Shown piece after piece: positions 1 through 5,155 of a DNA stretch of 6,637 nucleotides (positions within the stretch are counted from its first letter, which is position 1; each line of letters begins with the position of its first letter). The notes under the pieces are model-generated. The model made no database searches. It saw nothing but the letters and a program-made list of their open reading frames with translations, and was not told where the DNA came from. The position numbers were made by a program, and so were the translations under genes. The stretch is from assembly GCA_027022065.1 (NCBI GenBank), contig JALVZS010000098.1, positions 3,035-9,671 on the forward strand, read 5' to 3'. This DNA is from a bacterium. GTDB lineage: Bacteria; Thermosulfidibacterota; Thermosulfidibacteria; Thermosulfidibacterales; Thermosulfidibacteraceae.

Positions 1-688
1 AGATATCATAGATGTGGGTGGGGAGTCCACAAGGCCTGGTTCTGATCCTGTGCCTTTGGATGAGGAGCTGGGAAGGGTCATTCCCGTTGTTGAAGCTATA
101 AAAAAGAGATTTCCCGAAGCTGTGGTTTCTGTTGATACCTACAAGGCAAAGGTTGCGGAAGAGGCGCTTGGACTGGGAGTGGAGATGATAAACGATGTAA
201 GTGCTGCTCGCTTTGACAGCGCCATGGCAGATGTGGTGGTGAGGCACAGGTGCTTGTTTGTCCTTATGCACATGCAGGGAAGGCCAAAAGATATGCAGAA
301 GAACCCCAGCTACAGAGATGTGGTGTCTGAGGTTAAGGAGTTTTTAACTGAGAGGAAAAATTATCTTGTAGAAAAGGGACTTTCCGAAGACCTGGTGGTG
401 GTGGATCCAGGGATAGGCTTTGGAAAGAGGCTTGAGGACAATTTAAAGCTTATTTCACATCTTGATACCTTTTCCGAGGTAGCCCCTGTGCTCATAGGCC
501 CATCCCGCAAGTCCTTTATAGGCATGATCCTGGATCTTCCTCCGGAAGAGAGGCTTGAGGGCACGTTGTCTGCTGTTGCCATCTCCGTTTTCAAAGGAGC
601 GAGGATCGTCAGGGTGCACGATGTGAAGGAGGCTAAAAGGGCGGCTCTTGTTGCTTGGGAAATAGCAAGATGCGGGGATCGCTGTTAA
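1..688 (+). CDS. folP: Dihydropteroate synthase, 3' part (5' end outside window)
   Basis: DHPS condenses 6-hydroxymethyl-dihydropterin pyrophosphate with p-aminobenzoate to give dihydropteroate, a cytoplasmic step of folate synthesis. The reading frame is open from base 2 and encodes 228 residues up to TAA at 686-688. It begins inside the hallmark pterin-site motif DIIDVGGESTRPGS. Further family motifs follow in order: SVDTYKA, MINDVSA, LMHMQGRPKDMQ, VVDPGIGFGK, the phosphate-binding loop IGPSRKSFIG, and a C-terminal RVHDV. The N-terminal strand with the usual GILNVTPDSF-type motif, roughly 50 residues, is missing only because the window starts here. An internal ATG exists at 83 and GTG codons occur near base 14, but a start there would cut into the motif. 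No damage is seen in the visible part. It is the most upstream visible member of the + strand run and overlaps the proposed cdaA start by 19 bases. The family assignment is very secure. Confidence 0.96.
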   Translation, partial: DIIDVGGESTRPGSDPVPLDEELGRVIPVVEAIKKRFPEAVVSVDTYKAKVAEEALGLGVEMINDVSAARFDSAMADVVVRHRCLFVLMHMQGRPKDMQKNPSYRDVVSEVKEFLTERKNYLVEKGLSEDLVVVDPGIGFGKRLEDNLKLISHLDTFSEVAPVLIGPSRKSFIGMILDLPPEERLEGTLSAVAISVFKGARIVRVHDVKEAKRAALVAWEIARCGDRC

Positions 689-1506
689 ATATCTATAATA
701 TCTATTTTGAGCGTCTTCGTTCCATGGGCATAAGGGATGTTATAGACATCCTGATCGTTTCCTTCCTGGTTTACCAGATCATCAAGATGGTTAGGGGCAC
801 CAAGGCCTTTCGTATGCTTCTTGGGCTTTTCTTTTTGGTGCTTTTATCCCTTGTTGCAAAATGGCTTGAGCTGAAGACCCTCATGTGGCTTTTCCAGAAC
901 TTTTGGCAGGTGGGCATACTCATAGTGGTGATACTCTTTCAGCCTGAGTTCAGAAAGGGCCTTGCGGATGTGGGAACCATATATCCTATAGGTCCTACCC
1001 TTAGAGAGAGCATGGTAGTGGATGCGGTGGTTTCTGCCTGTCAGTACTTCTCAAAGAGAAAAATCGGCGCTCTAATCGTGTTTGAAAAGGACATGGGGCT
1101 AAAGAACTACATAGAGTCGGGCATTATACTGGATGCCGTGGTCTCTGAAGAGCTTATCATCTCCATATTCCTTCCCTACTCGCCCATGCATGACGGTGCG
1201 GTTATAATAAGAAACGGCAGGATAGCGGCGGCGGCTTGCCTTCTGCCCCTTTCCTCTGATCCCATGATAAGTAAGGCCCTAGGGACAAGGCACAGGGCAG
1301 CCATAGGCATTACTGAAGAAACGGATGCGGTAGCTGTTGTGGTTTCCGAGGAAACGGGCATTGTTTCTCTTGCGGTTGAGGGAAAGATAAAACGGGAGCT
1401 GGATGCGGAAAGCCTTAAGAGGCTTCTCATGGAGCTACTTTACGGAGAGGAGAAGAAGCGGCATCCCGTATGGGGCAGAAATAGGAGAGAGCAGGAGGCG
1501 GTATGA
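670..1506 (+). CDS. cdaA: Membrane-bound diadenylate cyclase CdaA (DisA_N/DAC domain)
   Basis: CdaA condenses two ATP to cyclic di-AMP, a second messenger that in other bacteria controls potassium and osmolyte uptake and cell-wall homeostasis. With the ATG at 670 the protein is 278 residues, normal for the family. Three hydrophobic helices lie at about 24-41, 46-63 and 79-90, followed by the signature FQPEFRKGL (90-98). The cytoplasmic cyclase domain spans about 110-255. It keeps the DGA motif (MHDGAVII, D175-A177) and the RHR motif (GTRHRAAIG, R207-R209), then VSEETGIVS, so it should be active. Start choice is uncertain. TTG at 655 is possible, and ATG at 724 gives MGIRDVIDIL, close to where many homologues begin. 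ATG 670 has only a weak GGGA nine bases upstream. It overlaps folP by 19 bases and nadK by 4. The common partners cdaR and glmM do not follow. The topology and family length favour CdaA over DisA. Confidence 0.95.
   Translation: MRGSLLNIYNIYFERLRSMGIRDVIDILIVSFLVYQIIKMVRGTKAFRMLLGLFFLVLLSLVAKWLELKTLMWLFQNFWQVGILIVVILFQPEFRKGLADVGTIYPIGPTLRESMVVDAVVSACQYFSKRKIGALIVFEKDMGLKNYIESGIILDAVVSEELIISIFLPYSPMHDGAVIIRNGRIAAAACLLPLSSDPMISKALGTRHRAAIGITEETDAVAVVVSEETGIVSLAVEGKIKRELDAESLKRLLMELLYGEEKKRHPVWGRNRREQEAV
1493..1498 (+). promoter_or_regulatory. Shine-Dalgarno site for nadK
   Basis: AGGAGG lies within the last codons of cdaA, four bases before the nadK ATG at 1503. It supports that start and the ATGA stop/start overlap (1503-1506), an arrangement typical of translational coupling. 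Confidence 0.8.
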
Positions 1507-2348
1507 GGATAGGTATTATAGCCAAGCCAAGAAAGCCCGCAGATAAGGTGGTTTCTGAACTTGTCAAGTGGCTTAGAGAAAGGGATGTGGAGGTCTTCTT
1601 GGACGAGGAAACCGCCGTTGTTGCAGGGCTGGAGTCCAACTACAAGAAGTCGGAAATACCCTATGTCTCAGATGTAATTGTGGTCATAGGCGGTGATGGA
1701 ACCTTTCTTTCTGTTGCAAGACTGGCCTACGGCAATGATGTTCCCATTCTCGGGGTGAATCTGGGAAGACTTGGCTTTCTCACAGAGGTAACCCTGGATG
1801 AGCTTTACGACATCATGGAAAAGGTGCTTTCTGGGGATTACTATGTGGATGAAAGAAGCATGCTTGAGGCCTTCATATACCGCCACGGGGAGAAGGTGGC
1901 GGAGTACAGGGTGTTGAACGATGTGGTGATAAACAAGGGAACCCTTGCAAGGATAATAGAGCTTGAAACGACGGTTGACGGCAAGTTTTTGACCGTTTAC
2001 AGGGCAGATGGCCTCATAATCTCCACGCCTACAGGTTCCACCGCCTACTCTTTAGCGGCGGGAGGCCCTATAATGTATCCCTCCATTCCGGCCATAATAC
2101 TCAACCCTATATGCCCCTTCACCCTAAGCCAGAGGCCTATCGTGCTTCCCGATACCTGCGAGGTGGAGGTGCTACTTAACACGGAGAACGAGGATGTTTT
2201 CGTTACCCTTGACGGGCAGGTGGGCTTTGCCCTTAAAGTTAAGGACCTGGTGAAGGTGAGAAAGGCCAAGAAGAAGATAAAAATAATAAAGAATCCCAAC
2301 AGGAACTTCTTTGAGGTGCTGAGGACCAAGCTCAGGTGGGGAGCCTAG
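1503..2348 (+). CDS. nadK: NAD kinase
   Basis: NAD kinase phosphorylates the 2'-hydroxyl of the adenosine ribose of NAD, using ATP or polyphosphate, and is the only de novo source of NADP. The 281-residue protein has the family's usual length and all its main motifs. These are IGGDGTFL with GGDGT at 63-67 (catalytic Asp65), GVNLGRLGFLTE (84-95), LNDVVINKG (138-146), and YRADGLIISTPTGSTAYSLA from 166 with AGGP completing it at 186-189. The C-terminal half reads LDGQ as in other NadK proteins. The ATG at 1503 is preceded by AGGAGG and overlaps the cdaA stop as ATGA. The stop TAG (2346-2348) overlaps the next start by one base. The product is a soluble cytoplasmic enzyme. Its place beside cdaA and a transporter fusion may only reflect operon packing, although the SDR and the NuoF-like protein in this window are both potential users of NADP(H). 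Confidence 0.96.
   Translation: MRIGIIAKPRKPADKVVSELVKWLRERDVEVFLDEETAVVAGLESNYKKSEIPYVSDVIVVIGGDGTFLSVARLAYGNDVPILGVNLGRLGFLTEVTLDELYDIMEKVLSGDYYVDERSMLEAFIYRHGEKVAEYRVLNDVVINKGTLARIIELETTVDGKFLTVYRADGLIISTPTGSTAYSLAAGGPIMYPSIPAIILNPICPFTLSQRPIVLPDTCEVEVLLNTENEDVFVTLDGQVGFALKVKDLVKVRKAKKKIKIIKNPNRNFFEVLRTKLRWGA
2334..2343 (+). promoter_or_regulatory. Shine-Dalgarno site deciding the GTG start of the ferritin-FNT fusion
   Basis: The purine-rich run AGGTGGGGAG ends four bases before GTG 2348. A GTG at 2336 in the same frame lies inside this run and so would have no ribosome site of its own. This favours GTG 2348, which shares its first base with the nadK stop codon TAG. Confidence 0.7.
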
Positions 2349-3634
2349 TGGGGTATTCCAGAGAGGAGCTTCTCAAGAGACTTCAGGACAATCTTTTAGC
2401 CGAAAGGATTGCTGTGAAGGTATATCACCATGAGTCCCAGCGGGTTAGGGATACAGACATAGCCCTTCTATTTAAAGGGGTGGCTTATACCGAGGCATAC
2501 CATGCATCTTTGCTTGCACAGGCCATAAAGAGATTGGGAGGCTCCCCATCCTCTGGAACAGAAGGGCAGGATAAGGAGCTGATTTCCCTTGTTGACAGCA
2601 TGAAGACCGATGAGGATATACTGAGGCTCAACGTCATCTTGGAGAACAAGGCCTTCAATACATACAAAGAAGATGCCTTCCTGGCCGAGGATCCCCAGAT
2701 AGCCCAGCTTCTTGAAGGGATAATGAAAGATGAGAAGGAGCACATTCAGCTCTTTACCCAGGCCCTTATGACACTTAGAAAGGAGGAGCCTGAAGACGAG
2801 GAGGGCCCTTTACTGGTCTTTCAGAAGGCTGTGGATGCTGGGATAAAGCGGCTCTCCCGTCCCTGGCTTGAGATGTTCATGTCGGGGGTGATAGGTGCCA
2901 TCCACGTTACCTTCGGTGCAGTTGCCATGGCTTCTGCGGCAGGAGCCGTTCATAATGGAGGGATTTCATCTTTGGTGGGTGCCCTTTTCTTTCCCATAGG
3001 TTTTATTCTCCTTAAGCTTTCCCACAGCGAGCTTTTTACGGAGAACTTTCTTGTTCCTGTGGTCCCTGTTCTTGAGGCAGGGGAAAGGGCCTCAAAGCTT
3101 GTAAGGCTGTGGATACTTACCCTTCTGGGAAACCTGCTAGGTGCATGTATTTTTGCCCTTTTGGTGCATGTCGGTGGCAAATATGCTTTAGGGCATCTTC
3201 CCGTTAGTTATATAAAAGGGCTTACCATATATAAGCTTTCCCGTCCTTTTCACGAGGCCTTTATAAGCGCTGTGTTTGCCGGGGCCATAATAACTACAAT
3301 GACTTGGCTTGTGCTTTCCGCAAGAAGTGAGGTTGCAAAACTTATAGCCGTTTGGAGCTGCATATTTGTTATGGCCGCAGGTCATTTTACCCATGTGGTG
3401 GTTTCCACCTCTGAGGTCCTTTTGGGGAAAGTTTACGGTATCCCCGTAAGCTTTACTGTTTGGTTGAAGAGGCTTTTTGTTCCAGCTACCTTGGGCAATA
3501 CCCTGGGCGGGATGCTGTTGATAGCTCTGTTACACTATCTACAGGTGCTTCATACCAAGAAAGCCCATTTTTCCTATCTCAGGGAGAGAAATGAGGCCCT
3601 TGAGAGGGCTGTTAGAGAAAGGCTCAGGCTATGA
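2348..3634 (+). CDS. Fusion protein: ferritin-like diiron domain + formate/nitrite transporter (FNT) domain
   Basis: The 428-residue protein has two parts. Residues 6-143 form a predicted four-helix ferritin/rubrerythrin-like bundle with a complete carboxylate-histidine ligand set: Glu19, Glu49-x-x-His52 (TEAYH), Glu99 (LENKAF) and Glu129-x-x-His132 (EKEH). A short acidic linker (144-154) leads to a full FNT domain (155-401). Its six hydrophobic segments lie near 176-199, 209-224, 251-275, 303-323, 329-359 (broken) and 378-401. FNT hallmarks are SELFTENF (227-234, the Thr-bearing omega-loop region), GHFTHVVVSTSEV (345-357, with His349 aligned to the central pore histidine) and LGNTLGGMLL (382-391). 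The pattern resembles the poorly characterised YfdC-like branch more than FocA or NirC. FNT proteins are pentameric channels for formate, nitrite, hydrosulfide or small carboxylates, and their N-terminus is cytoplasmic, so the diiron bundle should face the cytosol. A charged tail (402-428) follows. The substrate cannot be read from the sequence. The domain calls are firm, but joint function is inference. Confidence 0.88.
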   Translation: MGYSREELLKRLQDNLLAERIAVKVYHHESQRVRDTDIALLFKGVAYTEAYHASLLAQAIKRLGGSPSSGTEGQDKELISLVDSMKTDEDILRLNVILENKAFNTYKEDAFLAEDPQIAQLLEGIMKDEKEHIQLFTQALMTLRKEEPEDEEGPLLVFQKAVDAGIKRLSRPWLEMFMSGVIGAIHVTFGAVAMASAAGAVHNGGISSLVGALFFPIGFILLKLSHSELFTENFLVPVVPVLEAGERASKLVRLWILTLLGNLLGACIFALLVHVGGKYALGHLPVSYIKGLTIYKLSRPFHEAFISAVFAGAIITTMTWLVLSARSEVAKLIAVWSCIFVMAAGHFTHVVVSTSEVLLGKVYGIPVSFTVWLKRLFVPATLGNTLGGMLLIALLHYLQVLHTKKAHFSYLRERNEALERAVRERLRL

Positions 3635-3640
3635 GGAGGT
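3634..3640 (+). promoter_or_regulatory. Shine-Dalgarno site deciding the SDR start
   Basis: AGGAGGT begins on the last base of the preceding TGA stop (3632-3634) and ends four bases before ATG 3645. It is a near-perfect ribosome site and argues against the in-frame upstream ATG at 3591, which lies inside the fusion gene. Confidence 0.85.
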
Positions 3641-3644
3641 CGGT

Positions 3645-4400
3645 ATGATAGATTTAAGGGGAAAATTGGCGGTGGTAACAGGGGCGAGCAGGGGTATAGG
3701 AAAGGCCATTGCTGAAGCACTGGCGGAAGCAGGATGTGAGGTGGTGCTTTTTAGCAGGAAGGAAAACTTACTAAATCAGGTGAAGGAAGCCATAGAGGGA
3801 AAGGGAGGAAAGGCTCACGTTATCTCTGGCAATGTGGGAAAGAGAGAGGATGTTGATAAGCTCTTTTCCTTTGTTGAGGACCAGTTTGGCAGGCTAGATA
3901 TCCTGATAAATAACGCTGGAGTTAGCCCCCATTTTGCTCCCTTCTCCTCAACTGAAGAGAGGGACTGGAACTGGATGCTGGATGTAAACCTAAAGGGCGT
4001 CTTTTACTGCTGTCATAGGGCGTATCCCCTGCTCGTTAAGGGCAGAGAGCCTTCGGTGGTGAATATCTCGTCCATAGTGGGCCTGATAGGTATGGCCAGC
4101 ATAGCGGTCTATACTGCTACAAAGGGTGCCCTTACAACTTTCACCAAGTCCCTTGCCGTGGAGTGGGCAAAAGACGGCATAAGGGTAAACGCCGTATGTC
4201 CAGGGTTTATAACCACGGACATGACGGCAGGCGTGCAGAAAAACGAAAAGGTCCGCACACTTTTAATGTCCCGTATACCAATGGGACGCTTTGGCAGGCC
4301 CGAGGAGGTGGCAGGTGCGGTGCTCTTTCTTGTTTCTCCTTTGGCCTCATACATCACGGGCCACTGTTTGGTAGTGGACGGCGGTTGGCTGTCATGGTAA
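3645..4400 (+). CDS. SDR-family NAD(P)-dependent oxidoreductase (FabG-like)
   Basis: This is a classical short-chain dehydrogenase/reductase of 251 residues, the usual length. It shows the Rossmann cofactor motif TGASRGIG (12-19), the structural NNAG (89-92), and a full catalytic tetrad: Asn115, Ser143 (NISSIVG), Tyr156 and Lys160 (YTATK). The substrate-side PGFITTDM (186-193) and a C-terminal ITGHCLVVDGGW segment follow. Arg16 in the glycine motif and Ser37-Arg38 after the second strand suggest preference for NADPH. The substrate is not determinable. 3-Oxoacyl-ACP reductase, gluconate/sugar dehydrogenase and other alcohol dehydrogenase types share these features. It is not in a fatty-acid synthesis cluster here, so a fabG name is not justified. 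ATG 3645 is chosen over ATG 3591 because of AGGAGGT just upstream and because homologues start shortly before the first strand. It is the last gene of the + strand run, ten bases after the fusion gene and just before a hairpin terminator. Confidence 0.93.
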   Translation: MIDLRGKLAVVTGASRGIGKAIAEALAEAGCEVVLFSRKENLLNQVKEAIEGKGGKAHVISGNVGKREDVDKLFSFVEDQFGRLDILINNAGVSPHFAPFSSTEERDWNWMLDVNLKGVFYCCHRAYPLLVKGREPSVVNISSIVGLIGMASIAVYTATKGALTTFTKSLAVEWAKDGIRVNAVCPGFITTDMTAGVQKNEKVRTLLMSRIPMGRFGRPEEVAGAVLFLVSPLASYITGHCLVVDGGWLSW

Positions 4401-4411
4401 GGTGGAATTTG

Positions 4412-4437
4412 AAGGCCCCGTATAGGGGCCTTTTATT
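4412..4437 (+). terminator. Intrinsic terminator between convergent operons
   Basis: AAGGCCCC (4412-4419) and GGGGCCTT (4425-4432) form a perfect 8-bp stem with a five-base loop GTATA. A T-rich tail (TTTTATT, 4431-4437) follows, twelve bases after the SDR stop. This fits an intrinsic terminator for the + strand operon. Its tail runs into the stop codon of the opposite-strand gene (TAA at 4438-4436). The same stem is formed in - strand RNA directly after that stop, but there it is followed by CAAATT and not a U tract, so it may end the - strand transcript less efficiently. Confidence 0.82.
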
Positions 4438-5155
4438 ATCTGCAGTCCGGGCAGGTGGTCAGTTCTTCCTCTGGGAGACCGGTTTTTTCTCTAAGAAACT
4501 TTAGCTGATCCTCTGTAAGGTATAGCCTTCCGCACTTGGGACAGGGGATAAGTTTGCTTTCCTTGTTCCACCTAGGCATTATTCTGTATCCGTCCTTCTC
4601 CTCAATGGGTATGACATCAACAGGACAAACCACTGCGCACGCACCACACACTATGCACTGGGGGCTTTCCTCGTCAAATGGTGTGCAGACCCTTCTTGTG
4701 AAGCCCCTTCCCTCAAAGCCTATAGCTGAAACTCCAACGACCTGCTCACAGGTCCTCACGCAAAGGCCACAGAGGATGCAGTCATCATTTGACTTAACAA
4801 ACCTTGGTTGTTCCTCAACTCCCAGCTTTTGGGCAAGTTCTCTTAGCTTGGGAAGGTTCGGACATCTAGCCATGAGTAGCTGGAGGACAACCTTTCTGCA
4901 CTTATCTATGAGCTCGTTTCTTGTGGTGACCTCAATTCCTTCGGACACTGGATAGTCGCACGATGTTACTAGCCTCGTTCTTTTGCCCTTTTTCACCTGA
5001 ACAAGACACATCCTGCAGGCGGAATACGGCTTTACCTCTTCATGGTAGCAAAGGGCGGGGATGAAGATGTTGTACCTTCTTGCTACCTGTAAAATGGTTT
5101 CTCCTTTGTAACCCTCTACCTCTTTTCCGTCTATTACAAATCTTACCTTCTCCAT
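4436..5155 (-). CDS. HoxU/NuoG-N-like ferredoxin subunit ([2Fe-2S] + 2 x [4Fe-4S]) of a diaphorase module
   Basis: This electron-transfer subunit of 239 residues resembles HoxU and the N-terminal part of NuoG. Residues 1-78 form a [2Fe-2S] plant-type ferredoxin fold with Cys36, Cys47, Cys50 and Cys66. Residues 126-136 (CILCGLCVRTC) and 167-177 (CIVCGACAVVC, then Pro178) are two [4Fe-4S] motifs whose fourth ligands cross over (Cys177, Cys136). Between them and the first domain, NuoG and HoxU normally carry a His/Cys3 cluster site of the HPxxCxxC type. Here residues 94-125 have one cysteine (Cys98) and no such motif. The C-terminus adds CPKC (205-208) and CPDC (235-238), a zinc-ribbon-like pair. 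ATG 5155 is preferred over GTG 5158 because AAGGTGG (5166-5160) lies four bases before it and only one before the GTG. It overlaps the NuoF-like stop by one base (TGATG), so the two subunits are surely co-made. The catalytic partner is unknown. Confidence 0.9.
   Translation of the reverse strand: MEKVRFVIDGKEVEGYKGETILQVARRYNIFIPALCYHEEVKPYSACRMCLVQVKKGKRTRLVTSCDYPVSEGIEVTTRNELIDKCRKVVLQLLMARCPNLPKLRELAQKLGVEEQPRFVKSNDDCILCGLCVRTCEQVVGVSAIGFEGRGFTRRVCTPFDEESPQCIVCGACAVVCPVDVIPIEEKDGYRIMPRWNKESKLIPCPKCGRLYLTEDQLKFLREKTGLPEEELTTCPDCR

Noticed and set aside
655-669. TTG 655 as the cdaA start
   Set aside because: It gives a five-residue extension with no clear ribosome site. ATG 670 is a better start codon, though ATG 724 cannot be excluded.
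2468-2745. Two overlapping - strand frames opposite the ferritin-like domain
   Set aside because: The + strand frame encodes a full diiron ligand set, and the antisense translations are low-complexity without family features.
2810-3550. Membrane domain as a VIT1/CCC1 iron transporter, as in Mbfa-type ferritin fusions
   Set aside because: The CCC1 sequence patterns are absent, while the FNT motifs SELFTEN, the pore-histidine segment and LGNTLGG are present in the right order.
3591-3644. ATG 3591 as the SDR start
   Set aside because: It would overlap the fusion gene by 44 bases and adds 18 residues not expected before the first SDR strand. AGGAGGT directly precedes ATG 3645.
3645-4400. Naming the SDR fabG
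   Set aside because: The classical SDR motifs are shared by many substrate classes, and no fatty-acid synthesis genes lie nearby.
4163-4504. A + strand frame of 113 codons crossing the SDR end and the terminator
   Set aside because: It runs through the conserved SDR C-terminus in another frame and through the hairpin, with a basic, unstructured translation.
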